From contig JAXMCA010000002.1 of assembly GCA_046349595.1 (NCBI GenBank), forward strand, positions 1,674,001-1,738,000: a stretch of 64,000 nt of DNA, in the 5' to 3' direction. Made by a program: the position numbers and the translations under genes. This stretch comes from JACRLW01 sp046349595. GTDB lineage: Bacteria > Planctomycetota > UBA1135 > UBA2386. Below are positions 8,816 to 16,910 of this stretch, piece by piece (position 1 is the first letter of the stretch; each line of letters starts with the position of its first letter). The notes under the pieces are model-generated. The model was not told where the DNA came from, did not search any database, and was given only the letters and a program-made list of their open reading frames with translations.

Positions 8816-8833
8816 GACCGATCGCCGGCGGGA

Positions 8834-8855
8834 TGCGTACGTCCAACCGTACGCA
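8834..8855 (+). terminator. Hairpin downstream of kinase gene
   Basis: A perfect 8-bp stem (TGCGTACG / CGTACGCA) with a 6-nt loop lies 18 nt after the kinase stop. No T-run follows. Apart from this the 299-bp gap to the next gene holds nothing I recognise except a TATCGT box at 9047-9052. Confidence 0.4.
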
Positions 8856-9114
8856 CCTGCGTGATCGAGGGCGGCCGTGCAGCGTCTCGATCGCGCCGAT
8901 GGCAACGCGTCGTCGCGGTGAAGACGAGCGCGTCGTGTCGCGGTGACAGGTCGCGAGTCTCGGCGTCCACAATCGCCCGTCCCCGCCGGCGTCCCGTCGC
9001 GCGTCTCCCCTGCCCCGCGCGCGCAGCCTCGGAACGTTCCGGCTGCTATCGTCCTGCGGCGCGTACGCGATCCCTTTCTGGCCGCGACTGCCACAGGTGC
9101 GCCCTCACGTCGCC

Positions 9115-10632
9115 ATGAACAAGCTCCTCGCGATCCCCTCCCTGGTCGGAGCACTGGCCATCCCGGTGTCCGCACAGAACATGAGCCTCGACAAGTCCGG
9201 CGGTGCGCTGCCGGGTCCGTCGACCTTCTCGATCCACGGCGCCGCGAACGCGCCGTACCTGCTGCTCTTCTCGGGCAACGAGCAACAAACCCCCCTGCCT
9301 TCGCTCGGCATCACGCTCGACATCCCCGACGTGATGGTCGGGGTCTGTGTGAACCTGCCGGGCTTCCTCGGCGTGACCAACGGCAGCGGCAACGCAAGCG
9401 CGACGCTCGCCCTGCCCGACATCCCGGCGCTGGAGAGCATCGTCCTGTCCTTCCAGGCGATCGGGGGCACGGGTCCGTACGTCGTGTCGAACCTGGTGCG
9501 CGTGACTCCACAGCGCGCCGGCACCTTCAAGCCCTCGCTCGAACTGCCGACCGTGCCGATCCTCGGTGGTGGCGTCGCTCCGGCGCCCGACGGCGGCCTG
9601 CTCTTCGTCGGCGGCACCGGCCCGATCGCGCAGCTCTACAAGTCGCGCACGGAGCAGTGGGAAGCAGCCGGCCTCACCTTCGGAGTCGGACTCCTCTCGC
9701 AGACCACCGGGCTCCCCGATGGCCGCGTGCTCTTCACCGGCGGCATCGACGCCACGACCGGTCAGCCGACCAACGCCGCGGCGATCTACGACCCGGTCTC
9801 GCAGACCACGACCAACCTGACCATGGGCATCGCCCGCGCCGGTCACGGTGCGTCGGTGATGGGCAACGGTCGTGTGCTGATCACGGGCGGCTTCGAGACG
9901 CTGTCGCTCACCGACCTCCTCGCGACCTTCGCGGCGATCCGCGCATCGACCGAGATCTTCGATCCGACGACCAACACCTTCTCGCCCGGCCCGAACATGC
10001 TCGAGCCGCGCGCGATGCACACCTCGACCACGCTCACCAACGGTGAGGTGCTGGTCGCAGGCGGTCTCGCGGTGCTTCCGATCGTGAACATCCCGAACGT
10101 GTCGGCGACCGCGTACCGCTTCAATCCGAACACCAACAGCTTCGGTCTCCCGGCCCTGATGAACGGCGGACGCTTCATGCACAGCGCGGTCGGTCTCAGC
10201 GACGGCAAGGTGCTGCTCTGCGGCGGTCTGACCCTCGACCTCACGACCTTCCTCACCACACTGAACATCGCCGACATCGTGGTGGGCACGCGGACCGACT
10301 GTCAGCTCTACTCACGCGGCCTGATCGGCTTCGGCACCTTCACGACGGTCAACGGACTGCAGGAAGGTCGCGCCGGCGCAGCCATGGCGGCGTTGCCGGG
10401 CGGCGGCGCGCTCATCGCCGGCGGTTTCCGCGTCACGCTCGACATCCCGAACAGCACCTTCGAGGCGACGGCGACGGCCACGGCCGACCGCTTCTCCCAG
10501 GGTCCGAACCTGATCCAGGCGACCGGCTCCATGGCCGCGCCTCGGCTCTTCCCGCTCGCGGTCAACCTGCCCGACGGCACGGTGATGGTCGTCGGTGGCG
10601 GTGCGACGGACTCGGAGATCTACCAGCGCTGA
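9115..10632 (+). CDS. Secreted kelch-repeat beta-propeller protein
   Basis: A 505-residue exported protein (signal MNKLLAIPSLVGALAIPVSA). Residues 25-135 form a beta domain (PYLLLFSGNEQQ; LDIP; LPDIPALESIVLSFQAI; VSNLVRVT) that resembles the C-terminal domains of other secreted proteins in this window. The rest consists of kelch-type blades with recurring DGRVLFTGG, NGRVLITGG, NGEVLVAGG, DGKVLLCGG and DGTVMVVGG strands, each followed by a variable loop and an A-x-I/R-Y-x-P turn. This is a six- or seven-blade propeller as in galactose-oxidase-like folds; no copper ligands were identified. A binding or structural surface role is likely. Confidence 0.83.
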   Translation: MNKLLAIPSLVGALAIPVSAQNMSLDKSGGALPGPSTFSIHGAANAPYLLLFSGNEQQTPLPSLGITLDIPDVMVGVCVNLPGFLGVTNGSGNASATLALPDIPALESIVLSFQAIGGTGPYVVSNLVRVTPQRAGTFKPSLELPTVPILGGGVAPAPDGGLLFVGGTGPIAQLYKSRTEQWEAAGLTFGVGLLSQTTGLPDGRVLFTGGIDATTGQPTNAAAIYDPVSQTTTNLTMGIARAGHGASVMGNGRVLITGGFETLSLTDLLATFAAIRASTEIFDPTTNTFSPGPNMLEPRAMHTSTTLTNGEVLVAGGLAVLPIVNIPNVSATAYRFNPNTNSFGLPALMNGGRFMHSAVGLSDGKVLLCGGLTLDLTTFLTTLNIADIVVGTRTDCQLYSRGLIGFGTFTTVNGLQEGRAGAAMAALPGGGALIAGGFRVTLDIPNSTFEATATATADRFSQGPNLIQATGSMAAPRLFPLAVNLPDGTVMVVGGGATDSEIYQR

Positions 10633-10702
10633 CCTGACCGGCCGCCATCCGGCAGGCTCAAGTCGAGACGCCGGAACGTCCGATCCCATCGAGCGACTGG
10701 CC

Positions 10703-10725
10703 GAGCCGCTCTTGGCGAGCGGCTC
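10703..10725 (+). terminator. 9-bp hairpin between kelch gene and next lipoprotein gene
   Basis: GAGCCGCTC / GAGCGGCTC with loop TTGGC, 70 nt after one stop and 21 nt before the next start. It could terminate the kelch transcript or lie in the next gene's leader. No T-run. Confidence 0.35.
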
Positions 10726-10746
10726 CTGCCGAGGAGTCATCGCTCG

Positions 10747-12864
10747 ATGGACATGCGTCGTTCCAAGCTCTCCGTCCTCCTTGTCCTCACGGCGCTCGCG
10801 CTGTGGTCCTGCGGCAGCAGCACCGCGCGCTACACGGTCGGCGGCACCGTCTCTGGGCTGAACATCAGCAGCGGCTCGCTGGTGTTGCAGATCAACGGCG
10901 GCGAGACGACCGAGGTGATCGCCGACGGCAGCTTCGCCTTCCCGACCCAACTCGCGGCGGGAAGCTCCTACGCCATCACGGTGGCGAGCGCTCCCGTGGG
11001 ATACCACGCGACGATCACCGGCGGTTCAGGAGTCGTGAGCGGCGCGGTGACGGCCGTCGTCGTCACCGTCGCCGTCGAGACCTACACGATCGGTGGCGTG
11101 GTGACCGGGCTCGACGGATCCCTCGTGCTGCGCAACAACGGCGAAGACGTCACACTCGACGCCGACGGCTCCTTCACCTTCCCCACGCCGGTCGCCAACG
11201 GCACTCCGTACTCGATCGACATCGTGAGTGCGCCCGCGGGCCAGCACTGCACGGTGGCCAACCTGCAGAGCGGCACGGTCAACGGCGGCAACGTCACCGG
11301 CATCGCCGTGGTCTGCCTGAACCACTTCACGGTCGGCGGGACGATCAGCGGTCTGCACGGCAACGTGATCCTGAGCAACAACGGCGGTGACGAGATCACG
11401 CTGACTCAGGATGGCCCCTTCACCTTCCCGACGCCGGTCGTCGACGGACGCAGCTATGAGATCACCGTCGTCGGTGGCTCGACCACGCAGCGCTTCGAGG
11501 TGACCAACGGCAACGGCATCGTCGACGGCACGGCCGTGAACCACGTGACGATCGGCTGCACGTCGAAGAGCTGGCGCAATCCGGTGCTGCTCGCCGACAA
11601 CCAGAGCCCCGACGGTCAGGATGCGACCTGGCCGCGCGCGGCGATGGCTGTGAACGGTGACACCGTCCTCGTCTGGCAGCAGAGCGACGGCAGCAACGAG
11701 CAGGTCTTCGTGGCGGAGTGTCGTCACGGCAACTGGCTCGTGCCGCAGGACGTCTCGAGCAACGTCAGCCCGGACGGGACCGACGCGATCCGCCCGCGCG
11801 TGGCGATGGGCGACGACGGCGACACGATCGTGGTGTGGCTGCAGAGCGACGGCACGCACCAGCGTGTGATGCGCAGCGAGTACCGGGACGGTGCGTGGAC
11901 CCACCCCGCATCGATGGGCGACGCGATCGATCTCGGGGGATCGGATGCCAGCGACGCTCGCGTCGCGATGGGCTCTGCCGACGAGGCGATCGTGATCTGG
12001 GAACAGGGCAACGGGTCCCATCGGGCGACGTTCGCGACCGCCTGCCGCTACGGCACGTGGACCGCGCCGTCCTCCCTCACCGACACGGTCAGCGTGCCCG
12101 GTTCGGAAGTGCAGACCGCGGAGGTCGCGGTCGCGGCCAACGGCGATGCGATCGTGGCCGTGGTCCAGGACGATCAGGGCGCCACACCGCGTATCTTCCT
12201 GAGCGAGCGACTCAACGGCCTGTGGACGCGTCCGCACGATCTCGACGGCTTCGTCAGTCCGAGCTTCTCCGCGGCATCGGCGCCGTCCCTGGCGATGGCA
12301 CCGAACGGCGACGCGGTGATGACCTGGACGCAGTCCGACGGCTTGCACCAGCGCGTCTTCACGAGCCAGCGCGTCGGTGGATCCTGGACGCATCCGACCG
12401 CGATCGGCGACGCCGTCGATCCGGGTGGCAGCGATGCGATCAACCCGCGCGCCGCGATCGCGGCGAACGGCGACGCGATCGTGTGCTGGACGCAGAGCGA
12501 CGGCGCGAACCTGCAGGTCTTCCGCAGCGTGCGGCACGACGGGACCTGGACCCATCCGTCCGGAGTCACCGACAACATCTCTCCGGACGGCTGGGAGGCC
12601 GCCGGTCCCTCGGCCGGCATGGCGCAGAACGGCGACGTCGTGATGGCCTGGCACCAGCTCAACGCGGCATCGCTGAACGTCGCGCGGGCGGAGTGTCGCG
12701 ACGGCTCCTGGCAGGTCCCGGTCGATCAGGACGACATCATCGCGATGTCCGGCACCAACGTGATCATCCTCGACGTCGCGGTGACGTCGTGGGGCGACGC
12801 GGTCATCGTCTGGGAGCAGTCGGACTCCGCGAACGAGCAGATCTTCATCAGCGAGTACCGCTGA
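10747..12864 (+). CDS. Lipoprotein with three Ig-like repeats and a repeat propeller
   Basis: A 705-residue lipoprotein (lipobox LWSC near residue 22). Residues 28-265 hold three tandem repeats of about 80 residues, each running YTVGGTVSGL, SLVLQINGG or LRNNGED, DGSFTFPTP and ending in a Cys or Val strand. This Ig-like module is common in bacterial surface lipoproteins. From residue 275 there are seven repeats of about 54 residues plus a final half repeat, with the pattern PRAAMAxNGDxxVxWxQSDG, QxFxSxxRxGxWTxP. The trailing half repeat could close the ring with the first strand, giving a seven- or eight-blade propeller. A surface adhesin or binding role is an inference. ATG at 10753 is an alternative start. 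Confidence 0.82.
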   Translation: MDMRRSKLSVLLVLTALALWSCGSSTARYTVGGTVSGLNISSGSLVLQINGGETTEVIADGSFAFPTQLAAGSSYAITVASAPVGYHATITGGSGVVSGAVTAVVVTVAVETYTIGGVVTGLDGSLVLRNNGEDVTLDADGSFTFPTPVANGTPYSIDIVSAPAGQHCTVANLQSGTVNGGNVTGIAVVCLNHFTVGGTISGLHGNVILSNNGGDEITLTQDGPFTFPTPVVDGRSYEITVVGGSTTQRFEVTNGNGIVDGTAVNHVTIGCTSKSWRNPVLLADNQSPDGQDATWPRAAMAVNGDTVLVWQQSDGSNEQVFVAECRHGNWLVPQDVSSNVSPDGTDAIRPRVAMGDDGDTIVVWLQSDGTHQRVMRSEYRDGAWTHPASMGDAIDLGGSDASDARVAMGSADEAIVIWEQGNGSHRATFATACRYGTWTAPSSLTDTVSVPGSEVQTAEVAVAANGDAIVAVVQDDQGATPRIFLSERLNGLWTRPHDLDGFVSPSFSAASAPSLAMAPNGDAVMTWTQSDGLHQRVFTSQRVGGSWTHPTAIGDAVDPGGSDAINPRAAIAANGDAIVCWTQSDGANLQVFRSVRHDGTWTHPSGVTDNISPDGWEAAGPSAGMAQNGDVVMAWHQLNAASLNVARAECRDGSWQVPVDQDDIIAMSGTNVIILDVAVTSWGDAVIVWEQSDSANEQIFISEYR

Positions 12865-12894
12865 ACCGCGGCCCACGCGCGGGCACCAGCGGCT

Positions 12895-13506
12895 TCAGAT
12901 CGCGAAGTCCGCTCCGCCACAGTCGGGACTGTAGTACTTGATCCGCATCGGGCGCACGGTCTTGGTGTTCGGCTCGAACACGTTGACCTCGTCGATGTCG
13001 CGGCCGTAGACGTGGATCGAGATCGTGATGCGATCGGTGTTGTTGCCGATCGCGTGGATCTCCTGGTAGGGCGGCAGCAGGTAGCTCGTGGAGCCGGCGG
13101 AGACCTGGCGGCCGGTCAGCTCGCGGAGTTCCGCGTAGCCGGGTCGCGATCCGTCGTCGAGGCGCTCGTAGCCGACCTCCTGGAGGGAGTTCTCGAGCAG
13201 CCCCATCACGCCCCAGCAGGAGTGGTCGTGGATCGGCGTGCCCTGTCCGGGTCGCCAGACCAGGGCCAGGACGACGAAGCGGTTCTGCCGGTCGCGGTGC
13301 AGGAGGTGGCGCGCGTAGCTGTCGTCCCGGGGCCGAAAGGCGTCGGCGGGGATGCCGTCGGGTTTGCGGAGGAGGTCGAACAGCAGGGTCGAGACCTCCT
13401 TGATGGTCACCGGCATGGCCGGGCGGGCGTCCAGGACCCGCTCCACTCCTTGGACGAACCGCGCGAGTCCGGTCGTCTCCTGCCGTTCTTCGGTTGCTCT
13501 GGTCAT
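12895..13506 (-). CDS. Cysteine dioxygenase-type thiol dioxygenase (cupin)
   Basis: A 203-residue cytoplasmic protein, usual for the family. The cupin iron site is visible: PIHDHSCWG gives two His ligands (H93 and H95), and SIHVYG later gives the third (H165). The family oxidises cysteine, or in some bacteria 3-mercaptopropionate, to the sulfinate with O2 and Fe(II). The Cys of the mammalian Cys-Tyr crosslink is not at the same spacing, so substrate is left open. The start at 13506 is an ATG 84 bp from the divergent lipoprotein gene. It converges on the preceding gene; between the two stops lies a GC-rich sequence able to fold weakly. Confidence 0.84.
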   Translation of the reverse strand: MTRATEERQETTGLARFVQGVERVLDARPAMPVTIKEVSTLLFDLLRKPDGIPADAFRPRDDSYARHLLHRDRQNRFVVLALVWRPGQGTPIHDHSCWGVMGLLENSLQEVGYERLDDGSRPGYAELRELTGRQVSAGSTSYLLPPYQEIHAIGNNTDRITISIHVYGRDIDEVNVFEPNTKTVRPMRIKYYSPDCGGADFAI

Positions 13507-13590
13507 GGCCCTCTGGAAGATTCGCCGCCTTCGACGTGTCCGAGGATTCTGCCCCGGCGCGCCCCGGAACCGGAAGCCCTTCCCCAAGCC

Positions 13591-14850
13591 ATGGCCCGAA
13601 AGCTGACCCCATTCCTCTTCCTGCCGCTCGTCCTCTCGGTGGCAGGGGGCTGTGCGGTGCCCTCCCACTACCTCACGGAGGCGGAGTGGAACATGGAGCA
13701 CGGCGACTGGTACCAGGCGTGGGCCGCGATCCAGACCGCCCGCGAGGAGCGGCCGGACGACCCGCAGGTCGCGGATGCCTACTGGAGGATCCGCACCGGG
13801 TGGCTCCTGTGGCGCGGTCAGCAGCTGATCTTCGCCAGTCGTGAGCCCGAGGCGATCGCCGAGTTCGAGAAGGTGCTCGCGTTGGAGCCGGAGCAGCCGA
13901 TCGCACTGGAGTGGAAGCGCAAGGCGATCGACAAGCTCGCGGACCGCTTGGCCAAGCAGGGCGACGATCAGCGGCGCGCCGGCGCGCTCGACGACTCGCT
14001 GCGATCCTATCAGGCGGCACTCGGCCACGAACCGGGCAACGAGATCGCTGCCAAGGGCATGGTCGAACTCGGTGACAGCTGGCAGCGTCAGCGCGATCTC
14101 GCCCACGTCCAGTTCATCGAAGGCCTGCGCGCGATGTCGGAGCAGTTGCCGGAACAGGCCCGCTACCACTTCACGCACGCGCTGCTGCTGGACCCGACGC
14201 TCGACGCCGTTTCCGAGCCCCTGCGCGTCGTCGCCGAGCAGATCCTGGCGGAGCGCATCCTGCTCGTCCGCGCGATGATGGATCGCAAGCAGTTCGAGGC
14301 CGCGCGCCACGAACTCGAGGACATCAAGAAGGAGAAGTCGTCCTCGGAGGCGATCGACGCCATGCTCGCGGTCGCCGTGAAGGAGGCCCAGGCGGTGGAG
14401 ATGAAGGAAGAGGGCCAGATGGCGCTCGCGCGCGGGCAGCTCGCTCTGGCGCGCACCAAGCTCGAGGGCGCGATGGCCGTCTCCGATCAGCAGAAGCAGG
14501 CGATCGGTGAATTGCTCCTCCTCCTCCACGAGCGCGAGTTGGACGAGGCCTATTTCGCGGCCAAGGACATCGAGCTCCAGGGCCATCTCGACGAGGCCAT
14601 CGAGGGATTCACCAAGCTCGACGCCAAGGTCCCCGGCTTCCGCGACACCAGGGAACGCATGGCCGACATCACGCTGCGCATCGCCGAGGCCAAGAAGGCT
14701 CTCGAGGCCGGCGCGAAGGCCGAGGAGGCCGGCGATCTCGACGGCGCGCTGTCCCACTACATCGACGCGCGGAAGTTCTGGTCCGCGAACCCCGAGGTAC
14801 TGGCCCGGATCGCGCGCATCGAGGCGGCGCGGCGTCCCGACCGCAACTGA
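13591..14850 (+). CDS. TPR-repeat lipoprotein
   Basis: A 419-residue lipoprotein; the ATG at 13591 gives a signal ending SVAGGC. The mature part is almost wholly alpha-helical with TPR-type repeats (MEHGDWYQAWAAIQTAREER, REPEAIAEFEKVLALEPEQP, GALDDSLRSYQAALGHEPGN, LDEAIEGFTKLDAKVPGF, GDLDGALSHYIDARKFWSAN). Some segments rich in Glu and Lys (ARHELEDIKKEKSSSEAID) may be coiled coil. It precedes the sensor kinase by 53 bp but a hairpin sits at its stop, so co-transcription is uncertain. It is probably a periplasmic or membrane-attached scaffold. Confidence 0.82.
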   Translation: MARKLTPFLFLPLVLSVAGGCAVPSHYLTEAEWNMEHGDWYQAWAAIQTAREERPDDPQVADAYWRIRTGWLLWRGQQLIFASREPEAIAEFEKVLALEPEQPIALEWKRKAIDKLADRLAKQGDDQRRAGALDDSLRSYQAALGHEPGNEIAAKGMVELGDSWQRQRDLAHVQFIEGLRAMSEQLPEQARYHFTHALLLDPTLDAVSEPLRVVAEQILAERILLVRAMMDRKQFEAARHELEDIKKEKSSSEAIDAMLAVAVKEAQAVEMKEEGQMALARGQLALARTKLEGAMAVSDQQKQAIGELLLLLHERELDEAYFAAKDIELQGHLDEAIEGFTKLDAKVPGFRDTRERMADITLRIAEAKKALEAGAKAEEAGDLDGALSHYIDARKFWSANPEVLARIARIEAARRPDRN

Positions 14851-14865
14851 GGCCGGTTCGGCCTC
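14849..14865 (+). terminator. Hairpin containing the stop codon of the TPR lipoprotein gene
   Basis: GAGGCCG / CGGCCTC, 7 bp perfect with loop GTT. The stem begins at the G of the TGA stop (14848-14850). No T-run follows; a promoter-like GATACT lies 25 bp downstream. Confidence 0.45.
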
Positions 14866-14889
14866 TGCCTCCAAGGCGGGGCGCTGCTT

Positions 14890-14895
14890 GATACT
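14890..14895 (+). promoter_or_regulatory. Possible -10 element of the sensor kinase gene
   Basis: GATACT ends 8 nt before the GTG start, which would give a leaderless or nearly leaderless transcript. No convincing -35 box or Shine-Dalgarno site is visible. Confidence 0.35.
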
Positions 14896-14903
14896 GTGCG
14901 CCG

Positions 14904-16772
14904 GTGCGGTTCCGTTCGCTGTCGGCGCGCTTCGTCCTGACGCTGCTCCTCTCCACCGCTCTGCCGTTCCTGGTGTTCGGCTTCGTGGTGCGCAGCGGGA
15001 TGCGCGAGCGGCTCGAGTCGCAGGTGGTGCGCGTGCTGCTGCAGGACAAGGCCGCCGATCTCGTTGGGCAGCTCGGGCAGCTCATCGGTCAGGTCTACCG
15101 CGATGCCGCGCTCATCGAGCGGGCGGCGCGCCATCTGCTCTCCGATGGCGATGTCACCGGCTTCGACGACCAGCTCGAGCTGGTCGTCGACTTCCACCGC
15201 GACTTCCAGGTCGTGCTGGTGGCGGATGCCCACGGTGCGGTGCAGACCGTCGTCGACGCGGTCGGAATGCTCGATTCGAGCGCGCGCGATTCGCGGGCGG
15301 CGCTCGCGCCGGAGAGCGTGGGCGACCTCGATTGGTTCCAGGCCGCGATCCAGGCGGATCGCTCGCTGGTCTGGATGGACCGTCACCTGTCCGAGTTACT
15401 GCACCGCAACCCCGAACGCTTCACCCGCGATCCCAACGACTACAGCTTCGGCCTCGCCCTGCGGGTGACCGGAGATGCGGGACAGATCGGAGTCGTCTAC
15501 GTGCTGGTGCCGTGGACACGCGTCCAGTCGCTCGTCGACGACGTCGCCGCAGACCTCCGCGACGCCGGCTACCCGGGCGCGGTGGTCTCGGTCTGTGACC
15601 ACGTCGCGCAGGTGCTCTCGAGCAGCGATCGCGAACGCTACTCGGGGCGGATCGCGCAGCCGGCGCTCGAGGAGGTCGTGCGCGGCATCGATCGGAAGGC
15701 TCGGCTGTGCCGCTACGAGGTCGATGGCCAGGGTGAGTATCTCGCAGGCATCGATCGCGTCGCGCCGGGCATCGCTCGAGGACTCGACTGGCGCGTGAGC
15801 GTCGAGGCTCCGGCGCGTGAGTTGTTCTCGACGACGGTCGCCTTCTACACCGCGATCCTCGGAGTGACCGCCTTCGTCGTGGGCGTGTTGGTGGTGTGGT
15901 CGCTGATCGCCTCGCGCGCGATCCTCCGTCCGGTGCGCGAGCTCGCGCGCGCGACACGTGAACTCGCCGAGGGCGACACCTCGGTGCAGGTCAACGTGCG
16001 CGGCAGCGACGAACTCGCCGGACTCGCGGCGTCGTTCAATCGGATGGCGCGCCAGCTCGAGCAGAGTCGCGAGCAGTTGCGCACCACGGCGCGCGAAGCG
16101 GCCTGGGCGGAGATGGCGCGGCAGATCGCGCACGAGATCAAGAACCCGCTCACGCCGATGCGGATGAGCGCCCAGCTCGTGCAGCGTGCACGTCGCGAGA
16201 GCGATCCACGACTCGCCGAACTCACGGATCGCCTCGCCCGCACGGTGGTCGAGCAGACCGATCAGCTCGCGCGCATCGCGTCCGACTTCCGCCAGTTCGC
16301 CGGCAAGCCGCAGCCCGAACTCGCCGACGTCACCGTCGACGAGCTGTGCGACGACCTCGCCGGCCTGTTCGCCGCGGAACAACACGACGGCGGACCCGCG
16401 CTCACCTTCGAGCGGACGGCGGGCGCGGCACGCCTTCGCGTCGACCGCGGCGAACTGCGGCGTGCACTCCTCAACCTGGTCCAGAACGCGCAGGAGGCCG
16501 CGGGGCGGAGCGGGCACGTGCAGGTACGCACGGCCGTCGCCGAGGACGGTGGCGTCGAGCTCAGCGTGATCGACGACGGCCCCGGCATTCCGCCGGAGCA
16601 CCGTGCTCGCCTCTTCGAGCCGTACTTCACCACGCGCTCCGCGGGGACCGGGCTCGGCCTCGCCATCTCGCGCCGGATCGTCGAGGCCCACGGCGGCAGG
16701 ATCCGCCTCGTCGCCGCGGATCCGGGTCGCACCGAGTTCCGCATCCACCTGCCGCCGGTGCCCACGGGCTGA
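14904..16772 (+). CDS. Orphan sensor histidine kinase (NtrY-like)
   Basis: A 622-residue membrane kinase with a GTG start. TM1 lies at about residues 8-29 and a long periplasmic sensor at 30-310 (cache-like; VVLVADAHGAVQTVV). TM2 is FYTAILGVTAFVVGVLVVWSLIA (316-338), followed by a HAMP domain (RPVRELARATRELAEGD). The H-box is ARQIAHEIKNPLTPMR with phospho-acceptor H410. The ATPase N-box is LLNLVQNAQEAAG, the G1 box is DDGPGIPPEH and the G2 region is TGLGLAISRRIVEAHGG. Sequence around HEIKNPLTPMRMSA resembles NtrY-type kinases. No response regulator is adjacent, so the partner is encoded elsewhere. Confidence 0.92.
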   Translation: MRFRSLSARFVLTLLLSTALPFLVFGFVVRSGMRERLESQVVRVLLQDKAADLVGQLGQLIGQVYRDAALIERAARHLLSDGDVTGFDDQLELVVDFHRDFQVVLVADAHGAVQTVVDAVGMLDSSARDSRAALAPESVGDLDWFQAAIQADRSLVWMDRHLSELLHRNPERFTRDPNDYSFGLALRVTGDAGQIGVVYVLVPWTRVQSLVDDVAADLRDAGYPGAVVSVCDHVAQVLSSSDRERYSGRIAQPALEEVVRGIDRKARLCRYEVDGQGEYLAGIDRVAPGIARGLDWRVSVEAPARELFSTTVAFYTAILGVTAFVVGVLVVWSLIASRAILRPVRELARATRELAEGDTSVQVNVRGSDELAGLAASFNRMARQLEQSREQLRTTAREAAWAEMARQIAHEIKNPLTPMRMSAQLVQRARRESDPRLAELTDRLARTVVEQTDQLARIASDFRQFAGKPQPELADVTVDELCDDLAGLFAAEQHDGGPALTFERTAGAARLRVDRGELRRALLNLVQNAQEAAGRSGHVQVRTAVAEDGGVELSVIDDGPGIPPEHRARLFEPYFTTRSAGTGLGLAISRRIVEAHGGRIRLVAADPGRTEFRIHLPPVPTG

Positions 16773-16787
16773 TGCGATCTCCGCATC
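16771..16787 (+). terminator. Hairpin containing the stop codon of the sensor kinase gene
   Basis: GATGCG / CGCATC, 6 bp perfect with loop ATCTC. Its first two bases belong to the TGA stop (16770-16772). No T-run. Confidence 0.4.
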
Positions 16788-16910
16788 CGGCGACGCGGGG
16801 AGACCGAATCAGCGTCTGACGCAGGTTGGTGCCGCGACGGGACAGTTCGCGCGGCCCCTGCGGCCACAATGCGCCGCTCTGCCCGCCTGCTCGCTCACCT
16901 CGGCCCGGTC

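Noticed and set aside
12862..12899. Imperfect inverted repeat across two convergent stop codons
   Set aside because: Pairing needs a bulge and a large loop; too weak to call a terminator.
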